This document shows, in pieces, positions 46,396 through 55,507 of a DNA stretch of 64,000 bases (position 1 is its first letter; each line of letters begins with the position of its first letter). The DNA comes from Lactobacillus sp. ESL0791. Lineage in GTDB: Bacteria > Bacillota > Bacilli > Lactobacillales > Lactobacillaceae. The DNA is taken from the NCBI RefSeq assembly GCF_029433255.1, contig NZ_JAQTHU010000001.1:186001-250000 (forward strand). The letters are read 5' to 3'. A model generated the notes under the pieces. The model saw nothing but the letters and a program-made list of their open reading frames with translations. It ran no database searches and was not told the DNA's origin. Both the position numbers and the translations under genes were made by a program.

Positions 46396-47658
46396 ATGGC
46401 TAATTTTGATATTTTAGAAGATTTAAAATGGCGGGGTGCGATTAACCAGCAGACGGATGAAGAAGGCCTGCGCAAGTATTTGACGGATCATGATAATCTG
46501 GCTTTATACTGCGGTACCGACCCAACGGGTGATTCGCTGCATATTGGGCACTTGATTCCGTTTATGATTTTGAAGAGATTTCAGCTAGCTGGTTACCATC
46601 CTGTAATTGTTATCGGCGGCGGCACGGGGACAATTGGCGATCCCTCGGGTCGAAAATCCGAAAGACAGCTGCTCAGTGCGGAAAAGCTGCACGAAAATGA
46701 GATTGCCTTAACCAAACAGATGGAAAAATTGTTTGGTACAGAAAACTTTGAAATCGTCAACAATGCTGAGTGGCTTGACAAATTAACCTTAATTGAATTT
46801 TTGCGTGAGTTTGGCAAGCATTTTCAAGTCAACAATATGTTAAATAAGGATGTTGTTGCCAGTCGGCTTGAGAATGGTATTTCCTTTACCGAATTTTCTT
46901 ACCAAATTTTACAGGCAATTGATTTTTATGAGCTGAATAAGGATTATGGTGTAGAAATGCAGATTGGCGGCAGCGATCAGTGGGGCAACATCACTGCCGG
47001 CATTGACCTGATTCACAAACTTCAGGGGCCCGAGCGGCAAGTCTTCGGCTTGACGATTCCGTTAATGCTTAAGGCCGATGGTACCAAGTTTGGCAAGTCT
47101 GCCGGCGGTGCGGTCTGGCTTGATCCCGAAAAGACGAGTCCGTATGAATTCTACCAGTTCTGGATTAACCAGGATGACCGTGACGTTGTGAAGTACCTGA
47201 AGTACTTTACTTTCCTCAGTCATGAGGAAATTGATGCGTTGGCTGAACAGGTGAAGAAAGAACCGTGGAAACGGGCTGCACAGAAGAAATTGGCGGAAGA
47301 AGTTACTAAGTTTGTCCATGGTGAAGCCGGCTTAGCAGAAGCGCAAATGATCACTGATGCATTATTCTCTGGCGATATTAAAAACTTGTCGGTCAAGCAA
47401 ATTGCCGAAGGTTTGAAGAGTGCTCCGAGTGCGGAATCCGGGTCGGAAAGTAAAAACATTGTTGACTTTCTGGTTGATACCAAGATTGAGCCATCAAAGC
47501 GGCAGGCCCGTGAAGACGTGCAAAATGGGGCAATTTATATTAATGGTGACAGGCAGCAGTCAGTCGACTTTGCGGTTGATCCTAGTGCAGCTTTTTCCGG
47601 GCAATATGTCATTGTCCGCAAGGGTAAACGTAATTATACATTAGTGACAATTAAGTAA
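46396..47658 (+). CDS. tyrS: Tyrosyl-tRNA synthetase
   Basis: TyrRS charges tRNA-Tyr. The class I protein of 420 residues has HIGH at 49-52, CGTDPTGDSL before it, and KFGKS near 235, and a C-terminal S4-type RNA-binding domain (about 350-420, with RQAREDVQNGAIYING). The ATG at 46396 lies after ACGGAGG; an upstream TTG at 46381 is inside the leader. The T-box at 46176-46378 controls it. Confidence 0.97.
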   Translation: MANFDILEDLKWRGAINQQTDEEGLRKYLTDHDNLALYCGTDPTGDSLHIGHLIPFMILKRFQLAGYHPVIVIGGGTGTIGDPSGRKSERQLLSAEKLHENEIALTKQMEKLFGTENFEIVNNAEWLDKLTLIEFLREFGKHFQVNNMLNKDVVASRLENGISFTEFSYQILQAIDFYELNKDYGVEMQIGGSDQWGNITAGIDLIHKLQGPERQVFGLTIPLMLKADGTKFGKSAGGAVWLDPEKTSPYEFYQFWINQDDRDVVKYLKYFTFLSHEEIDALAEQVKKEPWKRAAQKKLAEEVTKFVHGEAGLAEAQMITDALFSGDIKNLSVKQIAEGLKSAPSAESGSESKNIVDFLVDTKIEPSKRQAREDVQNGAIYINGDRQQSVDFAVDPSAAFSGQYVIVRKGKRNYTLVTIK

Positions 47659-47660
47659 AA

Positions 47661-47697
47661 TAAAAGGCGTTCTCGCAACAGAGAATGCCTTTTATTA
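47661..47697. terminator. Bidirectional terminator between tyrS and the GT2 gene
   Basis: AAAAGGCGTTCTC pairs with GAGAATGCCTTTT (one wobble) around a six-base loop, with A and T runs for both directions. Confidence 0.88.
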
Positions 47698-48651
47698 ATG
47701 CTGCTTTTTGTGATATAGATCTTGTTCAATTGTAAAGCGCGGTCGTTTTTTAACTTCATTAAATATTTTGCCGACGTATTCGCCAATCACGCTGATACAG
47801 ATTAATTGAATACCGCCTAGGCCCCAGATTGAAATCATGAGTGATGACCAGCCCGACACCGTGTTGCCCGTTATTTTTTGAATAATGGTATAGATTAATA
47901 AGAACAAAGCGATTAAAACGATGATGAAGCCCAGCCCCATGATTAACTTGATCGGAACAATTGAAAACGAGGTGATGCCGTCTAAGGCCAACCCCAACAT
48001 TTTACGCAGCGGATATTTTGATTTACCGGCAGCCCGTTCCTCACGCCGGTAGTAGACCTTGGCTGATGGAAAACCAACTAGCGGAACCAGGCCGCGCAGG
48101 AAGAGATTGCGTTCTTGATACGACAAGAGGGTGGCTACAGCGCGCTTACTTAATAATCGGAAGTCTGCTGCATCCGGAATCATTTTTACGCCCAACCAAT
48201 TCATTAGTTTATAAAATAATTCTGCTGATGCCCGCTTAAAATGGCTATCGCTTTTACGGTTATTGCGCACACCGTAAACAACGTCAGCGCCTTCGTAATA
48301 TTTTGCAACCATTTGTTTAATTACTTGCGGATCATCCTGCAGGTCAGAATCGATTGTGACGACCATGTCCGAGTCGCTGGTGGTTGTTAATCCGGCGAGC
48401 AGCGCTCCTTGGTGGCCAAAATTACGGCTGAGTTTAACACCAGAAATATGTTCGCTGGTACAGAACTGCGTGATTAGTTGCCAGGTATTATCGCGGCTGC
48501 CGTCATCAACAAAGACGACTTGACTGCTATCGGCAATTTGTTTGTCGGTAATTAATTGCTCAACAACCTCTTTTAAAACTGGTTCAGACTTGGGTAAGAC
48601 TTCCTGTTCGTTGTAACAGGGGACAACAATACTTAACTTTTTTAGTGACAC
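47695..48651 (-). CDS. GtrB-like GT2 glycosyltransferase (polyprenyl-phosphate)
   Basis: This 318-residue enzyme begins LSIVVPCYNEQEVL and has the metal-binding DSDLQDDP and KLSRNFGHQGALLAG, marks of the DPM1/GtrB branch. Two C-terminal membrane segments (about 228-258 and 268-290) anchor it. It should move a sugar from a nucleotide donor to undecaprenyl phosphate. The start is GTG at 48651. It overlaps the upstream GT-C gene by ten bases. Confidence 0.92.
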   Translation of the reverse strand: MSLKKLSIVVPCYNEQEVLPKSEPVLKEVVEQLITDKQIADSSQVVFVDDGSRDNTWQLITQFCTSEHISGVKLSRNFGHQGALLAGLTTTSDSDMVVTIDSDLQDDPQVIKQMVAKYYEGADVVYGVRNNRKSDSHFKRASAELFYKLMNWLGVKMIPDAADFRLLSKRAVATLLSYQERNLFLRGLVPLVGFPSAKVYYRREERAAGKSKYPLRKMLGLALDGITSFSIVPIKLIMGLGFIIVLIALFLLIYTIIQKITGNTVSGWSSLMISIWGLGGIQLICISVIGEYVGKIFNEVKKRPRFTIEQDLYHKKQH

Positions 48652-50114
48652 CCTTTTACCCTTCTTTCATGTATTTTAGATAGAACTACTTGCACTCCCA
48701 GTGAAGCGAAGATGATTAAAATTGGTGTGAATTCGATGCGGTATCTGCCCTGCACCTCAATTATCAGTTGTGCTGCGGCATAGGCAAAAAGAGTTAGCAA
48801 CAGTAGGTAGGATTGGACTGGCATTTTTTTACGCAGTCCCGCTATCGCAGCAATAAAAAGCAGCAGCATTTCAATGGCATTAACTGCAAACGCGACATCG
48901 ATCAGCAATTGGTAAAGCTGCTGGCTGTGATTCTTCCTGAATAATGTGTAGTCAAGGCTGTTTGATGGATAGGCCCACAGCAAATAAAACTTGTTGATCA
49001 GTAAACTAAGCCACTGGTGCTGCCGATTTAGCTGCTGCACGTTTTTCTTAACCACATCCCGCTCTTTTGTCTGCATTGTACGGCGGCGGCTGTGCTGGTT
49101 AAACTGCTTGCTGATGAAAGCCTTGTTGGTGCCGTTGGAACGGTAATTTAGTCCCATTACTAGTTTCCATTCGGGATCGCGGTTACTGAGGCCATACTCA
49201 TTTAATCCGGAGTGTTTAACTGCACCGGCTAGGCAGGTTGTCAGCAGAAAGTAGACGGCAGCGAAGGCAATGATGCGGCCGCAACTACGCAATTTATTTT
49301 TTGGAAGTGCAAGCAAGCGGTAAACCACACCGAAAACGACAATTCCGGCAATAAAAATTATTCCTAAGGGCCGCAGGTAGTTGGCTAGAGCGAGAGTGAT
49401 TCCGGCAGCTGGCCAACTGAAACGGTGATCGTCAATAATCAGGATTAAAGTCAATAAGAAAAAAATCAACCCAATATACTGGTCGGTCACACGGTTGTTC
49501 AGAACAAACCATTCGAGGTTAATCCCTAATAGAAAAACGCTCCAGCGGCTGACGGTTACTTTGTGAAACAGTTTTTGGGATAAGCAATATGTCAGCAGCA
49601 AAATAATTAACTGATAGAACACATTTAACAGCTGCACAATCCGGATATGTGCCCCAAATAATTTCACAATCAGCATAACATAAGACAAAAAACCTGTTTG
49701 GTAGGCCCACTTGGCAAAGTAATCATTGTCTGTCTGATAAAGCGGCTGCCCTTTTAGTACTTTGATACTGGACTGCCAAAATTCGCCGTAGTCACTATAC
49801 TGCACGGTTGGTGTGATGTGAAGCCAGAAAATGAAAATAAGAGCAAATAAAAGAAGTAATCCCAGTAAAACACAACGGTTGTAGTTAGGCTGATCGGGAA
49901 TTTTTGCTAAGAGATAGCAGCAGCCGCTGATCGCGATGAAGCCGCCAATTAAACAAATCAGGAAGATGATTAGTGAGCGTGAGCTAAGGTGCAGACCTTG
50001 CTCTTGGATAAATTTAATCCAGTAATTTCCAATGCCGATAATGATTATTCCACTGAAAAGCACTAGGCAGATTTGAAGAATTTTGCTGACCCAGAATGTA
50101 ATTTTTTGTCCCAT
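48642..50114 (-). CDS. Multispanning GT-C type glycosyltransferase
   Basis: This 490-residue membrane protein has about 11-13 hydrophobic segments and an outer loop (about 325-365) rich in charge. The first large loop has PTVQYSDYGEFW, with the acidic residues expected of a GT-C active site. It probably takes a sugar from an undecaprenyl-phosphate donor outside the membrane and places it on a wall polymer. It lies between the GtrA-like and GtrB-like genes. Confidence 0.82.
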   Translation of the reverse strand: MGQKITFWVSKILQICLVLFSGIIIIGIGNYWIKFIQEQGLHLSSRSLIIFLICLIGGFIAISGCCYLLAKIPDQPNYNRCVLLGLLLLFALIFIFWLHITPTVQYSDYGEFWQSSIKVLKGQPLYQTDNDYFAKWAYQTGFLSYVMLIVKLFGAHIRIVQLLNVFYQLIILLLTYCLSQKLFHKVTVSRWSVFLLGINLEWFVLNNRVTDQYIGLIFFLLTLILIIDDHRFSWPAAGITLALANYLRPLGIIFIAGIVVFGVVYRLLALPKNKLRSCGRIIAFAAVYFLLTTCLAGAVKHSGLNEYGLSNRDPEWKLVMGLNYRSNGTNKAFISKQFNQHSRRRTMQTKERDVVKKNVQQLNRQHQWLSLLINKFYLLWAYPSNSLDYTLFRKNHSQQLYQLLIDVAFAVNAIEMLLLFIAAIAGLRKKMPVQSYLLLLTLFAYAAAQLIIEVQGRYRIEFTPILIIFASLGVQVVLSKIHERRVKGCH

Positions 50115-50134
50115 TTTATTTCGCTCCTTAAAGT

Positions 50135-50560
50135 TTATTTATTTGAAGATTTGCTTTTAAAAATAAAGATTTTGCTGAAAAGGTAGTTGGCGATGACAAC
50201 GATGACATTGTCAATCAGTTTTACCCAGAACGCATTTTTATGCATGATGCCGATGCCCACCTTTAAAATGGCAAAATCCATCAGGAGACTTAGGATGCGC
50301 CAAAAGAAAAACGAACCGGCTTCTTTCCAGACATCCTTACTTGTTTTCTGATGGGAGTCAAATACGTATAATTTGTTTGTGACGTAGGCAAAAATAACGG
50401 ATAGGAGCCAGGCAATGAAAGTTGCCAGCTGGTAACCAATTAGATGCTGCCATGTGTATAGGTAATTAAAAACCAGCAGGTTAATTAGGGTGGTTAATCC
50501 GCCAGATAATAGGTAAGAAAATATTTGCCAATATTTTTTGATTAGATTTATGATTTTCAT
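50135..50560 (-). CDS. GtrA-family flippase
   Basis: This 141-residue protein has four membrane segments and the GtrA pattern SYLLSGGLTTLINLLVFNYL near 15-35, with YVTNKLYVF and the C-terminal NYLFSKIFIF. It should flip the polyprenyl-linked sugar made by the GtrB homologue. It is first of the three co-directional genes, 20 bases upstream of the GT-C gene. Confidence 0.9.
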   Translation of the reverse strand: MKIINLIKKYWQIFSYLLSGGLTTLINLLVFNYLYTWQHLIGYQLATFIAWLLSVIFAYVTNKLYVFDSHQKTSKDVWKEAGSFFFWRILSLLMDFAILKVGIGIMHKNAFWVKLIDNVIVVIANYLFSKIFIFKSKSSNK

Positions 50561-50770
50561 TTATCCCGTTTTGCTAATTCCTTTATCAATAACTAATAAC
50601 AATCTTACTCTTTAACTTTTGCAAAAAAAAGAATAATTAGTCCTTTTTATCTGTACAAATTGACTAGCAACAAAATAAATTCGATATAAATCTCGGTTTA
50701 AATAAGCTATAATTAACTAAATAAAAAGATTGTAATTCTTGGTTGAAAGTAGGAGTGAAAGGGATTTTGA

Positions 50771-51964
50771 ATGATTACTAAAGCAGAAAAGAAGTTTATT
50801 GATGCGTTGCTGCAGAAAAAGCAGCTTATTTTTGGAATTATAATTACTTTGTTGTTTGTAATAATTAGGCTGACGCTGTTTAATTTTAAATCAGGTGACT
50901 ATATTTTCTATTTGAAACCCTGGTACAAAGCTATCAGTGGTTTAGGCGGGCTGGGAGCACTGCGCACACAAATCGGTGATTACAGCGTGCCGTACCAATT
51001 TGTGATAGCCCTGTTTACGTATTTGCATGTCAATGATTTATATTTGTACAAGCTGCTTTCCGTCGTGTTTGACTTTGTTTTGGCGTTTTTCGCTGCTAAA
51101 CTGGTCACAAGCGTTAATAATAAAATTAACTTCTTAGTTCCTTATTCATTAGTGCTGCTGCTGCCGACTGTCATCCTGAATTCGGCAATGTGGGCTCAAG
51201 CCGACTCAATTTATGCCGGCTTTTTGATGATTGCGCTTTGGTTATTATTTATCAGCAGGTACGGCCTTTCTTTTGCTTTTTTAGGAGTTGCAATTGCTTT
51301 TAAGCTGCAGGCAGTGCTTCTGGTGCCATTTTATTTATTGGTTTATTTAATACGCAAAGATTTCAGTATTTTTAATTTCCTTATCTCGCTGCTTTCCCTT
51401 TATCTTTGCAACCTTCCGGGCTTTATTTTTGGCAGGAGCATTCTGACACCGTTTAAGGTTTATCAAACTCAGACGGTGGAATTTAAGGGGCTTTTTTTCA
51501 ACCTGTTCAATTTTTCAACCTTTTTCTATAATTCAAAGTATGCATTGGGGTTAGACAATTACGGGATGCTGCGGAATTTTATGATTCTGTTGACCTTTAT
51601 TATTTTGCTTTGCGGTTATCTGATAATTTTAACTAAAATGAATACCGGTGACATGTATGGCGAAAAATTTGTTGTTCTTGCTGCCTGGACTTTTTGGACC
51701 TGCACAATGTTTTTGCCGTCCATGCATGAGCGCTACGGTTACTTTGCTGATCTGCTGCTGGTTTTACTAGCAATTAATAATCGTAAAGTCCGGCCGCTTG
51801 CGGTAATTTCAGTTTTAGCGAGTTTGGCTGGCTATACCAAGTTTTTGCTGGGGATTAATTATGATAGCGGCTTAATGTTTGTGATTGCTGCCTTGGAGTT
51901 AGCTTCCTACCTCTGCTTCACGGAATTGGTTTTATCGAAAAAGGACCATGTTAAGTTAAATTAA
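50771..51964 (+). CDS. GT-C type mannosyl/glycosyltransferase, membrane protein
   Basis: This 397-residue protein has about ten membrane segments. SGDYIFYLKPWYKAISGLGG and MWAQADSIYAGF recall the polyprenol-dependent mannosyltransferase branch of GT-C. MHERYGYFADLL near the end is also typical. It is divergent from the Gtr-like operon. The sugar and acceptor are unknown. AGGAGTGAAAGG precedes the ATG. Confidence 0.8.
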   Translation: MITKAEKKFIDALLQKKQLIFGIIITLLFVIIRLTLFNFKSGDYIFYLKPWYKAISGLGGLGALRTQIGDYSVPYQFVIALFTYLHVNDLYLYKLLSVVFDFVLAFFAAKLVTSVNNKINFLVPYSLVLLLPTVILNSAMWAQADSIYAGFLMIALWLLFISRYGLSFAFLGVAIAFKLQAVLLVPFYLLVYLIRKDFSIFNFLISLLSLYLCNLPGFIFGRSILTPFKVYQTQTVEFKGLFFNLFNFSTFFYNSKYALGLDNYGMLRNFMILLTFIILLCGYLIILTKMNTGDMYGEKFVVLAAWTFWTCTMFLPSMHERYGYFADLLLVLLAINNRKVRPLAVISVLASLAGYTKFLLGINYDSGLMFVIAALELASYLCFTELVLSKKDHVKLN

Positions 51965-51995
51965 TTGGGAAGGGTTCTTTGTTTGGAGAAAACAA

Positions 51996-52709
51996 ATGCT
52001 TGAACTAGCTGGTTTACGAAATGTTCCCAAGATTGCTGCACCTTGTAATTTGGGAAAAGTATTGGTGAAAACAGCACAAAAAGAAAATTTTTCTATTCAG
52101 GATGGCGATATTCTGTGTGTTGCTTCCAAAATTTGTTCAAAGGCACAAGGTAATATAGTTGATTTAAAAAAGATTAAGCCAAGTAAATTAGCAGAAAAAA
52201 TTCATCAGCAAATGCCAAGAAAGGATGCCAGGCTGATCCAGGTGATTTTAGAACAGACCCAAGATGCGACGGGCAAACGCTTAGATCTTGCGGATAATTA
52301 TCTTGGCGCTTGGCTGCCGAACGGCTTGTTTTTAACTAGCGGCGGTGTGGATAAGGGTGAAAATAAAACAGCGATTACTTTGCCTAAGGATTGCGACGCT
52401 GCTGCCAAGGAAATCGGCACAGCATTTTTTACAGCGACAGGTAAAAGAGTTGCGGTCATCATCACAGATAGCGATGGGCGGATTGATAAAAAAGGTGCGA
52501 CGCAAATTGCGGTTGGTCTCTATGGAATAAAGGGCTTGCGTGTTTCTAATGACGGAAAAAAGAAAAATATTGAAACTTTGTGTGACATGCTGGCGGCTGC
52601 GGCTGGTTTAATCATGGGACAGCGTGGAACGAGTATTCCGGTTGTGCGCATTCGCGGCCTTGATTATTCTTTTACGGAAAATTCAGGGCTTGCTGATGTA
52701 GTAAATTAA
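51996..52709 (+). CDS. CofE-like (F420-0 gamma-glutamyl ligase family) protein
   Basis: This 237-residue protein has VASKICSKAQGNIVDL near 43, DSDGRIDKKGATQIAVGL near 160 and the GQRG turn near 208, as in CofE. CofE adds glutamate to coenzyme F420-0 in actinobacteria and archaea. Lactobacilli do not make F420, so the true substrate here is unknown. It may glutamylate another phospho-compound. GGAG precedes the ATG. It follows the GT-C gene by 31 bases and probably shares its transcript. Confidence 0.82.
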   Translation: MLELAGLRNVPKIAAPCNLGKVLVKTAQKENFSIQDGDILCVASKICSKAQGNIVDLKKIKPSKLAEKIHQQMPRKDARLIQVILEQTQDATGKRLDLADNYLGAWLPNGLFLTSGGVDKGENKTAITLPKDCDAAAKEIGTAFFTATGKRVAVIITDSDGRIDKKGATQIAVGLYGIKGLRVSNDGKKKNIETLCDMLAAAAGLIMGQRGTSIPVVRIRGLDYSFTENSGLADVVN

Positions 52710-52710
52710 A

Positions 52711-52770
52711 ATTGTTCAAAATGATTCAAAATCGTTCAAATTCATTCATTTTCGTTCAAAATCGTTCAAA
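52711..52770. repeat. Six tandem ten-base units (NTCGTTCAAA type)
   Basis: The 60 bases read as six decamers with exact ten-base period. Unit consensus is ATCGTTCAAA. The units end at 52720, 52730, 52740, 52750, 52760 and 52770. The fourth is the most degenerate. It starts one base after the CofE-like stop and lies about 190 bases upstream of the sugar porter start. One-turn spacing would put all units on the same DNA face. Confidence 0.88.
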
Positions 52771-52863
52771 AAATCTAACGCAGTGAAATAATAAATTGCC
52801 AAGAAACGAAAATGTGAACTTCTTATAAAAAGCATTTACTGCAACTTCTTTAAGCAAAACTCC

Positions 52864-52910
52864 TATAATAGATATATTGCACTGACTCTTAAACACGATC
52901 TCTGGATCGC
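52864..52910 (+). promoter_or_regulatory. Likely promoter and leader hairpin of the sugar porter
   Basis: TATAAT at 52864-52869 lacks a good -35 box at the right distance. Downstream CGATC and GATCG form a small hairpin at about 52896-52910. A weak -35 and the upstream decamer array suggest activator control. Confidence 0.45.
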
Positions 52911-52960
52911 GGGTAAGGGTTATTTGTGCATGCTGTTTTGAGAATAGGGAGTTGAAAAAT

Positions 52961-54328
52961 TTGCACAAAGAAAAGCAAAAAAGTAGTTGGTTTTTACGAT
53001 ATACGGCCTTTGTTATTGCATTAGGCGGGTTTCTTTTCGGCTATGATACGGGGGTGATTAACGGTGCGCTCACCTTTTTGAGTGCGCCTGACCAGTTAAA
53101 TCTGACATCATCGCAGCAAGGACTTGTTTCCAGTTCACTTGTATTGGGATGCGCTTTTGGTGCCATGGCTGTGGGGAAATTGGCTGATAATGTTGGCCGG
53201 AAGAAATTGCTGCAGTGGATTGCGGTGATTTTTACAGTTGCCACCTTGGTCTGTTCGCTTGCGGTTAATTCTTGGATGTTAATCGGTTCACGCTTTATCT
53301 TGGGATTATCGGTTGGCTGTGCTTCAAGTCTGTCGCCCTTGTATTTAAATGAAGTTTCTCCAGATAAACTAAAGGAAGAAAATGTTAATAAAAATTCCAA
53401 GGCAATCGTTTTTGGCCAGTTGACGGCTTTTACAGTTAACGCAATTTTGGCCACGATTTTTCCAACATGGCATCCGGTTTGGCGGATCATGATGGCGGTT
53501 GCGGCAATTCCAGCGTTCTTGTTATGGGTATTATCCTTCAATCTGCCCAATAGTCCCTTCTGGCAGTTGCTTGAAGGGGCACGTAATTCTGCTAAGAAAA
53601 CTTTTGCTAAGCTAGGCTTTCCTAAACTGGATGTGCACGAGGCAATCAGTGAGGCCAAGCAAGCGATTCGTGCTAAAGAAAAGACTTTTTCATGGAAAAA
53701 AGTCCTTAAAAACCGCTATATGTTGTACTTGCTGCTTGCAGGGATTGCCATTGGTTTTGTTCAACAGGCATCGGGAATCAACACGGTCATGTATTACGGC
53801 ACAGTTTTGCTGGAAAAAGTCGGCATGGGTGCCGGTGCATCTCTTTACGGTAATATTTTGATTGGTCTTGTTTCGTCACTGGCGATAACCCTGGGAACAA
53901 GAATTTTAGCCAATTTTTCGCATCAGCGTTTGCTGGTTGTTGGATTGTGCGCCAATGTTGTTACTTTAACGGTGCTGACTTTGGTGATGCGGTCAAAATC
54001 ATTGCCGCAAAGTGAGATCAATGTTTTGGTTTTGCTGCTTTTGGCCTTGTTTTTATCTACCCAGCAAGGCATTGTCAGTCCGGTGACATATCTGTTATTA
54101 GCAGAAATTTTTCCGCAGCATTTAAAAACGGCTTTTAATTCGATTGGAACCGCGGTGATGTGGATTACCAATTTTGTTATTAGCCTAATTTTCCCAGTGT
54201 TGATGAATGCACTAGGAACCGCAGGCGTATTTTTCGTCTTTGCAATTGCCAATTTTGGTTGTGCTCTTATTACCGAAATCATGGTGAATCCACGACTGGT
54301 TAAAAAGGCGCGTGAGAAGTTGTCGTAG
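52961..54328 (+). CDS. MFS sugar porter family transporter
   Basis: This 455-residue protein has 12 membrane segments. GFLFGYDTGVINGAL in the first, GKLADNVGRKKLL as motif A, and AEIFPQHLKT near the second-half motif match the sugar porter family (xylose, arabinose, inositol and similar). The usual PESPRWL reads NSPFWQL here. I prefer the TTG at 52961, nine bases after GGGAG; the TTG at 52952 directly follows it. The sugar is unknown. Confidence 0.88.
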   Translation: MHKEKQKSSWFLRYTAFVIALGGFLFGYDTGVINGALTFLSAPDQLNLTSSQQGLVSSSLVLGCAFGAMAVGKLADNVGRKKLLQWIAVIFTVATLVCSLAVNSWMLIGSRFILGLSVGCASSLSPLYLNEVSPDKLKEENVNKNSKAIVFGQLTAFTVNAILATIFPTWHPVWRIMMAVAAIPAFLLWVLSFNLPNSPFWQLLEGARNSAKKTFAKLGFPKLDVHEAISEAKQAIRAKEKTFSWKKVLKNRYMLYLLLAGIAIGFVQQASGINTVMYYGTVLLEKVGMGAGASLYGNILIGLVSSLAITLGTRILANFSHQRLLVVGLCANVVTLTVLTLVMRSKSLPQSEINVLVLLLLALFLSTQQGIVSPVTYLLLAEIFPQHLKTAFNSIGTAVMWITNFVISLIFPVLMNALGTAGVFFVFAIANFGCALITEIMVNPRLVKKAREKLS

Positions 54329-54524
54329 TGATTTACTTCTAATAAAAAACTATATATACTGATTATATGTGATAAAATAATATATAAAAATGTCAAATTA
54401 TAATGTTCTAGTCAAGAAAATATCAAATTTTTCAGGGGGAAGGATAGAAAAAATTTGCTTGCAGTACATTAAAAATATTTTATGATTAGCATAGAAAATT
54501 GATAGGTTTTAAAAGAGGGTCGGT

Positions 54525-55004
54525 ATGTCAAACGATGTAATTATGTACAATACTGAAGATGGTGAAACACAAATTGAGCTTCATCTTCGAAATAAGACAG
54601 TCTGGTTGTCGCAATTGGAAATTGCCGAGTTGTTCCAGACTTCAAAGCAAAATATTAGTAAACATATTAAAGTAATTTTGGATGATGGTGAACTGGATGA
54701 AAAGGCAACTGTCAACTATCAGTTGACAGTTCAAAATGAAGGTAACAGACAAATCTCTAGAAGTATTGCATTTTATAATTTAGATATGATTTTGGCAATA
54801 GGCTATCGTGTGCGTTCAGCGCGGGGGGCACAATTTAGGCGATATGCATCTACTGTCCTAAAGGATTATTTAATCACAGGAGCGGCTTTAAATACTGCTA
54901 AATTGATAGATAATTTGGATTATTTCAAAAATTTACAGAAGCGAATACGTGATATTCGCTCAAGTGAGCGCCTGTTTTATCAACAAGGTTGTTACTATAA
55001 GTAA
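54525..55004 (+). pseudogene. Truncated RhuM-family protein gene
   Basis: The visible 159 residues match the N-terminal half of RhuM proteins (about 300-350 residues): IELHLRNKTVWLSQLEIAELF (split over two parts), then SKQNISKHI, YNLDMILAIGYRV, and RIRDIRSSERLFYQ. The frame then ends in a few unrelated residues. RhuM proteins are widespread in mobile or defence islands and have no firm function. A frameshift or deletion near 54975 is likely, because in the next frame FINKVVTIS could continue the family's FYQKVT segment briefly. A valid SD (AAGAGGG) remains. Confidence 0.75.
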
Positions 55005-55224
55005 TTATATACATCAAAGGGAATTAGATAAAAAATTACTGATAGTAGAGGTAATTTACATAACTGCATTAACTTACACTTTTGTCCTTGCTTTTAAAGT
55101 TTTTCTTTTATTGTTTGCAATCTTTCTAGTAATAGTATTTATAGTTGCAATAGTTGAAATTCCCTTCGATTATAAGAAAATAAAACGAAATAAAGATTTT
55201 GATTCAAAGTATAATTCAGATTGA
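54949..55224 (+). CDS. Small membrane protein of uncertain start, overlapping the RhuM remnant
   Basis: From GTG at 54949 the frame codes 91 residues. The second half has two hydrophobic stretches (about 41-55 and 56-76) followed by a basic tail with DYKKIKRNK. The first 25 residues overlap the RhuM remnant and may be noncoding. No good SD-start pair is seen inside, so it could be a relic joined to the RhuM frame by a frameshift. No known family is recognised. Confidence 0.4.
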   Translation: MIFAQVSACFINKVVTISNYIHQRELDKKLLIVEVIYITALTYTFVLAFKVFLLLFAIFLVIVFIVAIVEIPFDYKKIKRNKDFDSKYNSD

Positions 55225-55261
55225 GTTGAAATTTTTAGATATAACAATAGGAGCAAGTATT

Positions 55262-55507
55262 ATGGAAAAAGCTAAATGGATTGTAATAGATAGTTTGAAG
55301 ACACTATCATTTTGGGTTTTGCTTGGATCAATCTTTTGCTTTATTGATGGCATTAATTCGCAAAACAAGACGCTGATATGTTGGACAACAATACTAGTCA
55401 TTGTAGCCACATACGACTTTATAAAAGATCTAATAAATATATGGCATAAAGAAGTTGTGTTGCAAAAACAGTCAAATAAAGTAATGGATAAAATTAATAA
55501 AAACTAG
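55262..55507 (+). CDS. Small two-segment membrane protein
   Basis: This 81-residue frame starts at ATG 55262 behind AGGAG (about 55248-55252). It has two hydrophobic segments (about 12-30 and 37-55) and a basic C-terminal tail. No family is recognised. It follows the RhuM remnant and another small membrane frame in AT-rich DNA, suggesting a small accessory island ended by the terminator at 55596-55624. Confidence 0.6.
   Translation: MEKAKWIVIDSLKTLSFWVLLGSIFCFIDGINSQNKTLICWTTILVIVATYDFIKDLINIWHKEVVLQKQSNKVMDKINKN

Noticed and set aside
52711..52770. CRISPR-like or iteron array
   Set aside because: Ten-base units without spacers cannot be CRISPR, and no replication gene is near.
52756..52968. 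Minus-strand frame across the sugar porter leader
   Set aside because: It has no SD and no family match and overlaps the promoter and repeats.
53041..53658. Long minus-strand frame inside the sugar porter gene
   Set aside because: It is a shadow of the transporter frame with no SD or recognisable domain.
54330..54524. Promoter or element between the sugar porter and RhuM
   Set aside because: AT-rich sequence with several weak -10 boxes but no -35 or repeat that can be supported.
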